A DNA stretch of 64,000 bases from assembly GCF_030053345.1 (NCBI RefSeq), contig NZ_JASGBP010000001.1:620001-684000 (forward strand), in the 5' to 3' direction. The notes beneath the pieces are model-generated. The model was not told the DNA's origin and did no database searches. It worked only from the letters and a program-made list of their open reading frames with translations. The position numbers and the translations under genes were made by a program. The stretch is from Flavobacterium sedimenticola (GTDB lineage: Bacteria > Bacteroidota > Bacteroidia > Flavobacteriales > Flavobacteriaceae). Shown here one piece after another: positions 29,331-39,449 of this stretch; position 1 is the stretch's first letter, and every line of letters begins with the position of its first letter.

Positions 29331-30767
29331 TTATTTATTTATAACGGCTAAAATTTCTTTAAGAGTCGGTTCTACCAAATCGGTAATCGGTTTCGGGTAC
29401 AACCCGAAGAACAATAAGAAGGCGATGATGGCTACCAAAGTGATGGCTTCAGAAGAAGTCACATCGGCGAAAGCCTTGGCGTTGGTTTCTCCTAACATCA
29501 CATTCTGGAACATTTTCAACATATAGTAAGCGCCCAAGATAATGGTCGTACCGCCTAATACGGCAAACCAAAGATTGGCCTGACTTAAACTGTACAATAC
29601 GGTAAACTCTCCCACAAAGTTGTACGTACCCGGTAAGGCTACCGAAGCCAAAACCAAAATCATAAACATTGAGGTGAATTTTGGCGTTTGTGTTCTAATG
29701 CCGCCCATATCGGTAATGGTGCGCGTTTCGTACCTTCTGTAAATGATTTCGGCGACAAAAAATAAGCCGACGATAACAAACCCGTGCGCAATCATCTGGG
29801 CCACCGCTCCGCTCAATCCGTCCAATGTTAGTGTATAACATCCGGCGGCAATCAAACCAACGTGTGCCAAAGAGGAATACGCCAATAATTTTTTGAGATC
29901 TTTTTGACGTAAGGCTACGATCGAACCATAAATGACACCGGCGATGCTCAGTCCGATAAGGATAGGCATGTATTCTTTAGCGGCATGCGGTGCAATGGGT
30001 AATTGCCAACGAATAACGCTGTACAATCCCATTTTCAACATAATACCCGAAAGCAACATGGTACCTACCGTTGGGGCTTTTTGGTATACTTTAGCCTGCC
30101 AAGTATGGAACGGTATAATCGGAATTTTAATAGCATAGGCTAAGAAGAAGGCCAAGAAAATCCAGCTTTCTTCACCAGCCGATAAATCAAGGTTGTACAA
30201 ATCTTCCAACAAGAAACTTCCGGCTTTCGAATACAAATAAGCGAAAGCAATCAGCATAAACAAGGAACCGCCCAGCGTGTAGATAAAGAATTTCAATACC
30301 GCCTTTTTGCGTTCCTCGGCGTCGCCATTGCCCCAAACAAGCGCGATGAAGTAAATTGGAATCAAAGCCAATTCCCAGAAGATGTAGTATAATAATCCAT
30401 CGGCAGCCAAGAATGTGCCGGCCATGGCAAAGGCCATAAACAATACTAAGGCGTAGAAATTTTTACTGTTGTTGAAGTGATTTCCGAAAGACGAAAACAC
30501 AATTAATGGTGTTAAAGCTGTAGTCAACAAAACCATCGCCATGGCTAAGCCGTCGGCTTTGAAAGCCAAGGCTACCTTTGGGTTGTCAATCCACGTTCCG
30601 ACAAAACTAATGTCGGTGCCTTGCAGCAGTTGATTGAGTAAAGAAAGCGACACGCCTAAAGTGCCTAAGCTAAAGACTAACGCGACTTTAGACGCTAATT
30701 TATCTCCTGCCAAAAAGGTGGCTACAGCACCTACAAGAAGTAATAATAATATAGTAGTTACATCCAT
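29331..30767 (-). CDS. nuoM: NADH-quinone oxidoreductase subunit M
   Basis: A 478-residue antiporter-like subunit of complex I. Conserved motifs include FWELALIPIYF, KIPIIPFHTWQAKVYQKAP and LRQKDLKKLLAYSSLAHVG. I chose the ATG at 30767, because a longer frame (30821) would overlap nuoL and add a non-homologous lead. Proton pumping is its expected role. It lies between nuoL and nuoN as in canonical operons. Confidence 0.95.
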   Translation of the reverse strand: MDVTTILLLLLVGAVATFLAGDKLASKVALVFSLGTLGVSLSLLNQLLQGTDISFVGTWIDNPKVALAFKADGLAMAMVLLTTALTPLIVFSSFGNHFNNSKNFYALVLFMAFAMAGTFLAADGLLYYIFWELALIPIYFIALVWGNGDAEERKKAVLKFFIYTLGGSLFMLIAFAYLYSKAGSFLLEDLYNLDLSAGEESWIFLAFFLAYAIKIPIIPFHTWQAKVYQKAPTVGTMLLSGIMLKMGLYSVIRWQLPIAPHAAKEYMPILIGLSIAGVIYGSIVALRQKDLKKLLAYSSLAHVGLIAAGCYTLTLDGLSGAVAQMIAHGFVIVGLFFVAEIIYRRYETRTITDMGGIRTQTPKFTSMFMILVLASVALPGTYNFVGEFTVLYSLSQANLWFAVLGGTTIILGAYYMLKMFQNVMLGETNAKAFADVTSSEAITLVAIIAFLLFFGLYPKPITDLVEPTLKEILAVINK

Positions 30768-30777
30768 TATGTAAAAA

Positions 30778-32652
30778 TTATTGAGCGATAAATAAATAAG
30801 TGATGATGGCACAAACTCCAATCACAAAAACAAAAAGATACAAACCGATGTTTCCGTTTTGGATTTTTTTTCCTTGTGTTCCTAATCCGTTGGCTAAGCT
30901 TCCGAAACTGAAAACCACTTTACCTAAAGCCGGCTCTAAAGTAGTTCGGAAGAAATTAGACAACCCGTTGATAGGTTTTACAATCAGGAACGTATAAAAT
31001 TCGTCCACATAATATTTGTCGTATATGGTTTTATTGAATCCGGTAATTTCGGCATCACTTTTCGGTACAAAGGCTTGCTTGATGTATTTGGCATTCGCCC
31101 AAAGAATTCCGACAAGCGCTCCGACCAAGGCAACGCCCATCAACATAAATTCGTGCGTGCCCAAAGCGTGTGCTTCGTGTTTGCCTAAAATAGGTTCTAA
31201 GAAATGGGTCAGCCACATACTGCCCGGTAGGTTAATCGCACCGCCAATAACGGCCAAAACGGCTAAGATAATCAATGGGATAGTAATCAAACTCGGACTT
31301 TCGTGTAAGTGGTGTTTTTGTTCCTCGGTACCACGGAATTCTCGGAAGAACGTAAGGTACATCAATCGGAACATATAAAACGCGGTCATAATAGAGGCTA
31401 TCGAAGCAATCACATACAATACTTTGTTGTGTTCAAAAGCTACCATCAAAATTTCATCTTTCGACCAAAATCCGGCAAACGGAAAAATACCGGCAATAGC
31501 CAAGGTAGAAATCATCATGGTCCAGAAGGTTATCGGCATCGCTTTGCGCAAGCCGCCCATGTTACGCATGTCCTGTTCGCCATGCAAGCCGTGGATGACC
31601 GAACCGGAACCCAAGAACAAACACGCTTTGAAAAAGGCGTGCGTAATCACGTGGAAAACGGCTACGTTGTAGGCACCGAAACCTAACGCCAAGAACATCA
31701 ATCCCAATTGGGAAACGGTAGAGTAGGCCAATACTTTTTTGATATCATTTTGCAACAAACCAATCGAAGCAGCTACCAAAGCGGTTAACGCTCCAACTAT
31801 CGCAATAATATTTTGAACGTCCGGTGTTAAGTCGAATACGAAATTCATGCGCGTCACCATAAAGATACCGGCGGTAACCATCGTTGCCGCGTGAATCAAG
31901 GCCGAAACCGGAGTGGGTCCCGCCATCGCATCGGGTAACCAAGTGTATAACGGTAATTGCGCTGATTTTCCGGTAGCACCGATAAACAAGCACAAAGCGG
32001 CTACTCCTAATAAAGCAGTGTCGGCATTACCGGCGGCCAAAGCGGTTTTAATTTCGGCGTAATTTAAAGTCGAGAACAAAGCACCAATGATAAACATTCC
32101 GATGAGGAATCCTAAGTCGCCCACACGGTTCATGATGAATGCTTTTTTGGCCGCATCGTTGTAGTCCTGATTTTTGTACCAAAAACCGATAAGTAAATAC
32201 GAACACAATCCAACACCTTCCCAACCGATGAACATGACCAATAAGTTGCTTCCGACTACCAGGGTAATCATGAAGAAGACGAACAGGTTTAGGTAAGCAA
32301 AGAATTTGTGCATATTCTCATCATCGTGCATATAGCTGATGGAGTACAGGTGAATTAACGAACCGATTCCGGTAACGAACAACAACCACAATAACGATAA
32401 TTGGTCTAACAAAATGCCGAAATCCAATTTGAAATTACTCACTTGAATCCAATCGAACACCGAAAATTCAAATGGCTTTCCGCTTTGATTCAACTGTGAG
32501 AAGAAGCAAATACTCAATAAAAACGAGAGTACTACGGTTAGTGTTCCGATAGCACCGGAAACCGTGCGGCTTACTTTTTTTCCGAAGAAAATATTGAAAA
32601 GAAACCCAACAAATGGAGACAAGAGTAATACTAAAGCTAAATTTTTTTCCAT
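30778..32652 (-). CDS. nuoL: NADH-quinone oxidoreductase subunit L
   Basis: A 624-residue membrane subunit, the largest antiporter-like channel of complex I. Motifs GWEGVGLCSYLLIGFWY, PLYTWLPDAMAGPTPVSAL and LLQNDIKKVLAYSTVSQLG are complete. The C-terminal long amphipathic helix region is present. Six bases separate it from nuoK. Confidence 0.96.
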   Translation of the reverse strand: MEKNLALVLLLSPFVGFLFNIFFGKKVSRTVSGAIGTLTVVLSFLLSICFFSQLNQSGKPFEFSVFDWIQVSNFKLDFGILLDQLSLLWLLFVTGIGSLIHLYSISYMHDDENMHKFFAYLNLFVFFMITLVVGSNLLVMFIGWEGVGLCSYLLIGFWYKNQDYNDAAKKAFIMNRVGDLGFLIGMFIIGALFSTLNYAEIKTALAAGNADTALLGVAALCLFIGATGKSAQLPLYTWLPDAMAGPTPVSALIHAATMVTAGIFMVTRMNFVFDLTPDVQNIIAIVGALTALVAASIGLLQNDIKKVLAYSTVSQLGLMFLALGFGAYNVAVFHVITHAFFKACLFLGSGSVIHGLHGEQDMRNMGGLRKAMPITFWTMMISTLAIAGIFPFAGFWSKDEILMVAFEHNKVLYVIASIASIMTAFYMFRLMYLTFFREFRGTEEQKHHLHESPSLITIPLIILAVLAVIGGAINLPGSMWLTHFLEPILGKHEAHALGTHEFMLMGVALVGALVGILWANAKYIKQAFVPKSDAEITGFNKTIYDKYYVDEFYTFLIVKPINGLSNFFRTTLEPALGKVVFSFGSLANGLGTQGKKIQNGNIGLYLFVFVIGVCAIITYLFIAQ

Positions 32653-32658
32653 TGCTGA

Positions 32659-32979
32659 TTATCCTTTTAAATTCTTTAAATTATCAATATCAATCGAACC
32701 TAAGTTTCGGAATACCGAAACCAGAATCGCCAAACCTACCGCTACTTCTGCGGCGGCTACTGCCATAGAGAAAAACACAAAAACCTGTCCTTCCGAATCC
32801 TGATGGTAGGTAGAAAACGCTACGAACAACAAGTTAACGGCATTGAGCATAATTTCTATCGACATGAACACAATAATGGCATTGCGACGGTACAACACAC
32901 CGAAAACTCCGATACAGAACAGTAGTACCGAAAGGAAAATGTAGTTTTCTATTCCTATTTGATTTAAAATATTATTCAT
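32659..32979 (-). CDS. nuoK: NADH-quinone oxidoreductase subunit K
   Basis: A 106-residue membrane subunit with three helices. The conserved Glu lies in the [12 protein letters not shown] helix, and a second in [11 protein letters not shown] chose the ATG at 32979 (MNNILNQIG), one base after the nuoJ stop region. The upstream-extended frame would overlap nuoJ. Confidence 0.94.
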   Translation of the reverse strand: MNNILNQIGIENYIFLSVLLFCIGVFGVLYRRNAIIVFMSIEIMLNAVNLLFVAFSTYHQDSEGQVFVFFSMAVAAAEVAVGLAILVSVFRNLGSIDIDNLKNLKG

Positions 32980-32980
32980 G

Positions 32981-33493
32981 TTATTTTCCCGGTTTTTCTT
33001 TTTTAGACAATAATACCACACCAATCATCGCCACCAATAACAAGATGGAAGCAAACTCGAATGGCACCATATATTCGTTTAACAATATCTTTCCTAAGAC
33101 TTTAATCGACTGAAAATCTTCGCCGGTAGTCGGATATTCGCCTGCAATAGGTTTGGAGTTAATGAAAATAGTAGTCAACACAATACTGGTTACCACAAAA
33201 ACCACGATGGCACCCAATCGGGTAATGCGTGGTTTGTGGACTTCATTCTCTTTATTCAGGTTCATCAACATAATGGTGAAGAGGAACAAAATCATAATGG
33301 CTCCCGAATACACAATGATATGGACGATGGCCAAAAACTGAGCATTGAACAACAAATAATGTCCGGCAATAGAGAAAAAGCAAAGCACTAAGTATATCGC
33401 ACTGTGAATCGGGTTTTTACTGTAAATGGTTAAAAACGCCGTAGCCAAAGTAATGGCAGCTAAGCAATAGAATGTAATTAATATGGGTGACAT
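32981..33493 (-). CDS. nuoJ: NADH-quinone oxidoreductase subunit J
   Basis: A 170-residue membrane subunit with five hydrophobic helices. [22 protein letters not shown] and [12 protein letters not shown] are typical of NuoJ. It overlaps the nuoI stop by one base and sits between nuoI and nuoK. Confidence 0.94.
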   Translation of the reverse strand: MSPILITFYCLAAITLATAFLTIYSKNPIHSAIYLVLCFFSIAGHYLLFNAQFLAIVHIIVYSGAIMILFLFTIMLMNLNKENEVHKPRITRLGAIVVFVVTSIVLTTIFINSKPIAGEYPTTGEDFQSIKVLGKILLNEYMVPFEFASILLLVAMIGVVLLSKKEKPGK

Positions 33494-34044
33494 TAGTTAG
33501 CGTTTTTAAGTTGAGTATTCTTGATGGCCATTTCTAACGGCATTACCAATTTGTCTTTGCCGAAGATAAAATCTTCACGGTCGTATTGTGCCGGCACCAA
33601 TTCTTTCGAAAGGGTTAGGTATATCGCATCTTTCGGACAAGCTTCTTCACACAAACCGCAGAAAATACAACGCAACATGTTAATCTCATAAATCTCAGCG
33701 TATTTTTCTTCGCGATACAAATGCTCTTCTCCTTTTTTGCGCTCAGCCGCTTTCATCGTGATGGCTTCGGCCGGACAAGACAACGCACACAAACCGCAAG
33801 CCGTACAGTTTTCACGACCTTGTTCGTCGCGTTTCAACATATGGCGGCCACGGTATACCGGACTGAACGTACGTACTTGCTCGGGATAATGAATGGTGGC
33901 TTTTTTACGGAAAAAGTGTTTGATGGTAATGAATAGCCCTTTGATGATGGCTACCAAATAAAGACGCTCCAGGAAGGTCATTTCCTTATTGGAAACTTGC
34001 TTCTTTTTTCCTGAAAGCGATATATTTTGAATTGCTGTTGACAT
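33493..34044 (-). CDS. nuoI: NADH-quinone oxidoreductase subunit I (2 x 4Fe-4S)
   Basis: A 183-residue peripheral-arm subunit. Two ferredoxin-type motifs, CTACGLCALSCP (about residue 80) and CIFCGLCEEACP (about 127), bind clusters N6a and N6b, which carry electrons towards quinone. An N-terminal amphipathic region anchors it to the membrane arm. Confidence 0.96.
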   Translation of the reverse strand: MSTAIQNISLSGKKKQVSNKEMTFLERLYLVAIIKGLFITIKHFFRKKATIHYPEQVRTFSPVYRGRHMLKRDEQGRENCTACGLCALSCPAEAITMKAAERKKGEEHLYREEKYAEIYEINMLRCIFCGLCEEACPKDAIYLTLSKELVPAQYDREDFIFGKDKLVMPLEMAIKNTQLKNAN

Positions 34045-34053
34045 ATTTTCTTT

Positions 34054-35085
34054 TTATTTAAAAGCTAAAATGCAAATTCCGGTGATGATAATATTAACGA
34101 TAGACAACGGAATCAATATTTTCCATCCTAAGTGCATCAATTGGTCGTAACGGAATCTCGGGATGGTCCATCGTACCCACATAAAGAAGAAGATGAAGAA
34201 ACATAATTTGATAAATAAAGCGCCGATTCCGATGATATTAGCGGCATTCACACCCCAATTTTCAACGGCCCAACTCATGCCCGGATAGTTGTATCCGCCA
34301 AAGTACAACACGGCAATCACGGTAGATGAGATAAACATGTTAGCGTATTCGGCAAACAAATAGAATCCCATTTTCATAGAGGAATATTCGGTGTGGTATC
34401 CTCCGATTAATTCCGATTCACACTCGGCTAAGTCAAATGGCGTACGGTTGGTTTCGGCAAAAGCACAAATCAGGAAAATCAAGAAACCCAGCGGTTGGTA
34501 AAACACGTTCCAATCCATACCCGATTGTTGCATCGAAATCTCTTTTAAGCTCAACGTTCCGGTCATCATCAACAACGCAATCATCGACAATCCCATAGCG
34601 ATTTCATACGATACCATTTGCGAAGCCGCACGAACAGCTCCCATCAAGGAGAATTTGTTGTTAGACGCCCAGCCTCCAATCATAATACCGTACACCCCAA
34701 CGGAAACAACTCCGAAAATGTATAACAACGACACATCAATATCGGTCGCTTGGAGTTGTACGGTTCTTCCGAAGACTTCCAATTGATCGCCCCACGGAAT
34801 GACGGCACTCGTCATCAAGGCCGTACTCATCGCAATGGCAGGGCCGACAAAGAATAAAAATTTATTCGGGGTATTCGGTTCGAATTCTTCTTTGGCAAAC
34901 AATTTCATACCATCGGCCAACGGTTGTAATAATCCGCCCCAACCGGCGCGGTTCGGCCCTACTCGGTCTTGCAAAAAAGCGGCTACTTTACGCTCTGCCC
35001 AAGTAGAATACATCGCCATAATCATAGTGATGGCAAATACGGTTACGATAACCACACTTTTTTCTATGATAAAAGCACTATCCAT
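34054..35085 (-). CDS. nuoH: NADH-quinone oxidoreductase subunit H
   Basis: A 343-residue membrane subunit forming part of the quinone chamber. The conserved RVGPNRAGWGGLLQPLADG lies near residue 41, and ETNRTPFDLAECESELIGGY near 213 marks the acidic loop. It overlaps nuoG by 8 nt. Confidence 0.96.
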   Translation of the reverse strand: MDSAFIIEKSVVIVTVFAITMIMAMYSTWAERKVAAFLQDRVGPNRAGWGGLLQPLADGMKLFAKEEFEPNTPNKFLFFVGPAIAMSTALMTSAVIPWGDQLEVFGRTVQLQATDIDVSLLYIFGVVSVGVYGIMIGGWASNNKFSLMGAVRAASQMVSYEIAMGLSMIALLMMTGTLSLKEISMQQSGMDWNVFYQPLGFLIFLICAFAETNRTPFDLAECESELIGGYHTEYSSMKMGFYLFAEYANMFISSTVIAVLYFGGYNYPGMSWAVENWGVNAANIIGIGALFIKLCFFIFFFMWVRWTIPRFRYDQLMHLGWKILIPLSIVNIIITGICILAFK

Positions 35086-36133
35086 TTTTCTTAGTGTTTA
35101 TAGGGTTACCGTCTATTTTTTCGTTGTAATCGATGTCGGCCATACTGATTTTTTTACGATCCACATCACGTCCCATCAAAATGCCTTTTTCGGTTTCGAT
35201 AACTACATTTTCGGTTTTGCCGAAATGTTTGTTTTGGTTGATTACCGAATCTTTTTCGAATTTTCTCGGGCCTTCAATCACCCAATCTGACACTTCTTTT
35301 TTGTCGAAACGACACGTATTACAGATGAAATCTTCTACTTCGTGAAACTCGTCCTTGCGTGCCGTCACTCTTTGGATTTCGTTACCGAACATCCATAACG
35401 TAGTTTTTCCGCAACAACCCGGGGTGGTACATTCTCTGTGTGCATTGAAGGGTTTGTTAAACCACACTCTCGATTTGAATCGGAAGGTTTTATCCGTCAA
35501 AGCACCAACCGGACATACATCAATCATGTTTCCGGAGAATTCGTTGTCGATGGCTGCGGATACACAAGTCGAAATTTGCGAATGGTCACCACGATTTAAT
35601 ACACCATGCACTCTTTTATCCGTCAATTGATCGGCGACTTCCACACAACGTTGACAAACAATGCAACGATTCATGTGCAATTGGATATACGGACCAATAT
35701 CTTCCGGCTCGAACGTTCTTTTTTCTTCTATAAAACGGTGTTGCAGTTTTCCGTGTTCGAAACTCAAATTTTGCAAATCACATTCGCCGGCCTGGTCACA
35801 AACCGGGCAATCGAGCGGGTGATTAATCAACAAGAATTCGGTTACGGCTTTGCGCGCTTCTTTCACGCGATCCGAGGATTTGCTGGCCACTTCCATGCCA
35901 TCCTGACAACCCGTTACACACGACGCTACCAATTTCGGCATCGGACGCGGATCGGCTTCACTGCCTTTGGTCACGTCTACTAAGCAACAACGGCATTTAC
36001 CGCCGGTTCCTTTTAATTTAGAATAATAGCACATGGCCGGCGGAACAGATTCTCCGCCAATCATACGAGCAGCTTGCAGGATGGTGGTTCCCGGGGCTAC
36101 TTCAATTTCTTGACCGTCTATGGTTACTTTCAT
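35078..36133 (-). CDS. nuoG: NADH-quinone oxidoreductase subunit G, short form
   Basis: A 351-residue iron-sulfur subunit. It has the N-terminal 2Fe-2S ferredoxin domain (CYYSKLKGTGGKCRCC), the His-Cys3 4Fe-4S site (HPLDCPVCDQAGECDLQ) and a second 4Fe-4S domain (CIVCQRC...CPVGAL). A short C-terminal Cys-rich region follows (TPGCCGK, CNTCRF). The roughly 500-residue molybdopterin-like domain of E. coli NuoG is missing. I believe this short form is usual in Flavobacteria, so it is unlikely to be a truncation. Confidence 0.93.
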   Translation of the reverse strand: MKVTIDGQEIEVAPGTTILQAARMIGGESVPPAMCYYSKLKGTGGKCRCCLVDVTKGSEADPRPMPKLVASCVTGCQDGMEVASKSSDRVKEARKAVTEFLLINHPLDCPVCDQAGECDLQNLSFEHGKLQHRFIEEKRTFEPEDIGPYIQLHMNRCIVCQRCVEVADQLTDKRVHGVLNRGDHSQISTCVSAAIDNEFSGNMIDVCPVGALTDKTFRFKSRVWFNKPFNAHRECTTPGCCGKTTLWMFGNEIQRVTARKDEFHEVEDFICNTCRFDKKEVSDWVIEGPRKFEKDSVINQNKHFGKTENVVIETEKGILMGRDVDRKKISMADIDYNEKIDGNPINTKKNG

Positions 36134-36201
36134 ACCAATATATCACTCCTACGGAGTTTTTGTTTTTATTAATTTGTTTTTTGTTCCTAAAGTTTACTCT
36201 T

Positions 36202-36265
36202 TAGCCCCGATTGCAGCTGGCTGCCATGCAGCGCGGAAAGCGGGAAAATGGAGGGCAAAATGCCC
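36202..36265 (+). repeat. Flavobacterial intergenic repeat, short form, in nuoF-nuoG gap
   Basis: A TAGCCCCGAT start and a GCGGAAAGCGGGAA end flank a short GC-rich middle, followed by a GGGCA/TGCCC hairpin (36253-36265). The same ends occur in the longer element at 56563-56665. It fills the only long gap (155 bp) in the nuo operon. Confidence 0.55.
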
Positions 36266-36288
36266 GAGCCATTCGCTTCTAATTTATT

Positions 36289-37656
36289 TTAAGCTTCTTG
36301 CTTTGCGATTAAATGCTTAACCTTTTCAAAAGGTTCGTGAACAAAATGGTCACGGTTTTTTACTTTTTCAGGGAAACGAATATGGTATTCAAACTCGTCT
36401 CTGAAGTGACGAATGGCTGCTGCTACCGGCCATGAAGCCGCATCGCCTAATGGACAAATCGTGTTTCCTTCAATTTTGGATTGGATGCTCCACAACAATT
36501 CGATGTCTTCTTCGCGTCCTTGTCCGTTTTCGATACGCCACAATACTTTTTCCAACCAGCCGGTTCCTTCGCGACAAGGCGTACATTGTCCGCACGATTC
36601 ATGGTGATAGAAACGAGAGAAATTCCACGTGTTGCGCACGATACAAGCGCGGTCGTCGTATACGATGAATCCGCCTGAACCTAACATCGAACCGGTCGCG
36701 AAACCACCGTCAGCTAAACTTTCATAGGTCATTAATCGGTCTTCGCCTGCTGCTGTTTTGTAGATTAAATGCGCCGGAAGAATCGGCACGGATGAACCTC
36801 CGGGCACTAAAGCTTTTAAAGGACGGTCGGTTTGCATTCCTCCACAATATTCATCAGAATTCATAAATTCGTATACGGATAACCCTAACTCGATTTCATA
36901 AACGCCTTGGTTTTTGATGTTCCCGGAAGCCGAAATCAATTTGGTCCCCGTAGAGCGTCCGATTCCGATAGCGGCATAATCTGCGCCCGAATTGTTTACA
37001 ATCCAGGGCACGGCCGAAATGGTTTCCACATTATTGACTACCGTTGGATTTTGCCACAACCCTTGCACAGCCGGGAATGGCGGTTTCAAACGAGGATTGC
37101 CTCGGTTGCCTTCCAAACTTTCAATCAAAGCGGTTTCTTCTCCGCAGATGTAGGCACCACCACCGATTTGAACATATAATTCCAAATCGTAGCCCGAACC
37201 TAATATATTTTTGCCCAACCAACCGGCCGCTTTGGCCTCGGCGATGGCTCTTTCCAAAATTTTGTACACCCACATGTATTCGCCGCGGATGTAGATATAC
37301 GACAGGTTAGCCCCTAAGGCATAACTCGACGTAATCATACCCTCGATTAATAAGTGTGGAATGTATTCCATCAGATAGCGGTCTTTAAAAGTACCCGGTT
37401 CCGATTCGTCGGCATTGCACACCAAGTGACGTGGTTTGCCCGACTTTTTATCGATAAAACTCCACTTCATTCCGGCCGGGAACCCCGCACCGCCACGACC
37501 GCGTAATCCCGAAGTTTTTACTTCTTCGACTACTTCATCGGGGGTCATTTTTTTAAGGGCTTTTTCCACCGAAGCATAGCCGCCTTCTCTGCGGTACACT
37601 TCATAGGTTTTAATGCCCGGAACGTTGATTTTGTCTAATAATATTTTTCTTCCCAT
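36289..37656 (-). CDS. nuoF: NADH-quinone oxidoreductase subunit F (FMN, NADH site)
   Basis: A 455-residue catalytic subunit. RGRGGAGFPAGMKW (about 50-63) and CNADESEPGTFKDR (about 80) form the NADH/FMN pocket. GAYICGEETALIESLEG (about 167) is the second nucleotide motif. ESCGQCTPCREG (about 354), with a distal Cys in TICPLGD, binds cluster N3. It oxidises NADH and passes electrons to NuoE/NuoG clusters. Four nucleotides separate it from nuoE. Confidence 0.97.
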   Translation of the reverse strand: MGRKILLDKINVPGIKTYEVYRREGGYASVEKALKKMTPDEVVEEVKTSGLRGRGGAGFPAGMKWSFIDKKSGKPRHLVCNADESEPGTFKDRYLMEYIPHLLIEGMITSSYALGANLSYIYIRGEYMWVYKILERAIAEAKAAGWLGKNILGSGYDLELYVQIGGGAYICGEETALIESLEGNRGNPRLKPPFPAVQGLWQNPTVVNNVETISAVPWIVNNSGADYAAIGIGRSTGTKLISASGNIKNQGVYEIELGLSVYEFMNSDEYCGGMQTDRPLKALVPGGSSVPILPAHLIYKTAAGEDRLMTYESLADGGFATGSMLGSGGFIVYDDRACIVRNTWNFSRFYHHESCGQCTPCREGTGWLEKVLWRIENGQGREEDIELLWSIQSKIEGNTICPLGDAASWPVAAAIRHFRDEFEYHIRFPEKVKNRDHFVHEPFEKVKHLIAKQEA

Positions 37657-37660
37657 GATA

Positions 37661-38191
37661 TTATTTATCGTGTAAAGTGATTTTTCCGTCTTTGCAATCC
37701 TGAATCAACTGATCCACTTTTTCTTTGGTCAAATGTTCTTGGTAGAAATCGCCCAGCTGCATCATTGGGGCATAACCGCAAGCGCCTAAACATTCTACAC
37801 CACGTACTTCAAATAGCCCGTCAGCGGTCGGTTCGCCTATGCCTACCCCTAATTTTTCGCAAGTATAATCCATCAAATCTTCCACGCCGTTTTGACAACA
37901 AGCAGCGGTTTGACAAAATTCGAACATGTATTTCCCGATGGGTCTTTGGTTAAACATGGTGTAAAAAGTCACCACTTCATAGACTTCGATAGGTAAAATA
38001 CCTAAAATTTCTGCCACTTTGTTTTGCAGTTCAATACTCAACCAATTGTCGTGTGCATCTTGTACCTCGTGCAACACCGGCAATAATGCCGATTTCTTTT
38101 TATCGGCCGGATAGTGACTGATGAGTTCATTGATGCGAGCCATCAACGACTCCGTAATATTTATTTCTTGTTTGATATGTGATCTTTCCAT
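37661..38191 (-). CDS. nuoE: NADH-quinone oxidoreductase subunit E (2Fe-2S)
   Basis: A 176-residue thioredoxin-like ferredoxin subunit. The four ligands are in CQTAACC (about residue 93) and CLGACGYAP (about 134), binding cluster N1a. It works with NuoF in NADH oxidation. Confidence 0.96.
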   Translation of the reverse strand: MERSHIKQEINITESLMARINELISHYPADKKKSALLPVLHEVQDAHDNWLSIELQNKVAEILGILPIEVYEVVTFYTMFNQRPIGKYMFEFCQTAACCQNGVEDLMDYTCEKLGVGIGEPTADGLFEVRGVECLGACGYAPMMQLGDFYQEHLTKEKVDQLIQDCKDGKITLHDK

Positions 38192-38196
38192 AATTC

Positions 38197-39432
38197 TTAA
38201 GCGTCTAATTCGCCGGCGATTACATTTAAACTTGATAAGATAACGATGGCATCCGAAAGCATGCCGCCTTTAATCATTTCGGTATACGCTTGGTAATAGA
38301 TGTAACAAGGTCTTCTGAATTTTAAGCGGTATGGTGTTCGGCTTCCGTCGGAGATTAAATAGAATCCTAATTCTCCGTTTCCGCCTTCTACGGCGTGATA
38401 AATCTCGTCTACCGGAACCGGCACTTCGCCCATCACAATTTTGAAGTGATAGATCAGTGCTTCCATATTGGTATATACTTCTTCTTTCGGAGGCAAATAG
38501 TAATCGGGAACATCGGCATGAATTGGTCCTTCCGGTAATTTGGCCAGAGCTTGACGGATGATGCTTAAACTTTCCCATACTTCGGCATTGCGCACGCAAA
38601 AACGGTCGTACGTATCGCCTGATTTTCCTACCGGTATATCAAACTCAAAATCGTCATACGAAGAATACGGAGCGGCTTTACGCACATCATAATCGATACC
38701 TGCGGCTCTTAAGTTCGGTCCGGTTAATCCGTATTGCATGGCTTTTTCGGCAGAAATTGGCCCCACATTTACGGTACGGTCAATGAAGATGCGGTTTCTT
38801 TCGAATAAGTTTTCGAATTCTTTCCAAGCTACCGGGAACTCTTCCAAGAAAGTATTTAATTTTTTGAAGGCTTCGTCGGACCATTCTCTTTCAAATCCGC
38901 CAATACGCCCCATATTGGTTGTTAGACGAGCCCCACAAACTTCTTCGTAGATTTCGTATATTTTTTCTCTGAATTGGAATACGTACAAAAAACCGGTATA
39001 GGCTCCGGTATCTACACCCAAAATCGAATTACAAATTAAGTGGTCTGCAATACGCGCTAATTCCATGACAATGACTCTCAAATACTGGGCGCGTTTCGGT
39101 ACTTCAATGTTCAAAAGCTTTTCTACGGTCATCCACCATGCCATGTTGTTGATGGGTGATGAACAATAGTTCATACGATCGGTCAACACGTTGATTTGGT
39201 AAAACGGACGATTTTCGGCAATTTTTTCGAAGGCACGGTGAATATAACCCACAGTAGGCTCGGCATCCAAGATGCGCTCCCCATCCATCAAAAGAATATT
39301 TTGGAAAATACCGTGTGTGGCCGGGTGGGTTGGTCCCAAGTTTAATATAGAGAGTTCGCTTCCGTCTTCGTTGCGAGTCTTTTCGATGATTTTAGCATAA
39401 CGATGCTCCGGGGATAACAATAAATCTGACAT
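38197..39432 (-). CDS. nuoD: NADH-quinone oxidoreductase subunit D
   Basis: A 411-residue 49-kDa subunit at the quinone site. NLGPTHPATHG (about 30) and GYIHRAFEK (about 58) contain the conserved His and Arg residues, and GAYTGFLY lies further on. NuoC and NuoD are separate genes, unlike the fused NuoCD of E. coli. I chose MSDLLLSPEHRY at 39432 as the start, since a longer frame would overlap nuoC. Confidence 0.96.
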   Translation of the reverse strand: MSDLLLSPEHRYAKIIEKTRNEDGSELSILNLGPTHPATHGIFQNILLMDGERILDAEPTVGYIHRAFEKIAENRPFYQINVLTDRMNYCSSPINNMAWWMTVEKLLNIEVPKRAQYLRVIVMELARIADHLICNSILGVDTGAYTGFLYVFQFREKIYEIYEEVCGARLTTNMGRIGGFEREWSDEAFKKLNTFLEEFPVAWKEFENLFERNRIFIDRTVNVGPISAEKAMQYGLTGPNLRAAGIDYDVRKAAPYSSYDDFEFDIPVGKSGDTYDRFCVRNAEVWESLSIIRQALAKLPEGPIHADVPDYYLPPKEEVYTNMEALIYHFKIVMGEVPVPVDEIYHAVEGGNGELGFYLISDGSRTPYRLKFRRPCYIYYQAYTEMIKGGMLSDAIVILSSLNVIAGELDA

Positions 39433-39449
39433 TGAAAATGCTGTTTGGT

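Noticed and set aside
31016-31686. Plus-strand frames of 120 and 125 codons opposite nuoL
   Set aside because: Shadow frames of a highly conserved gene, with unlikely compositions.
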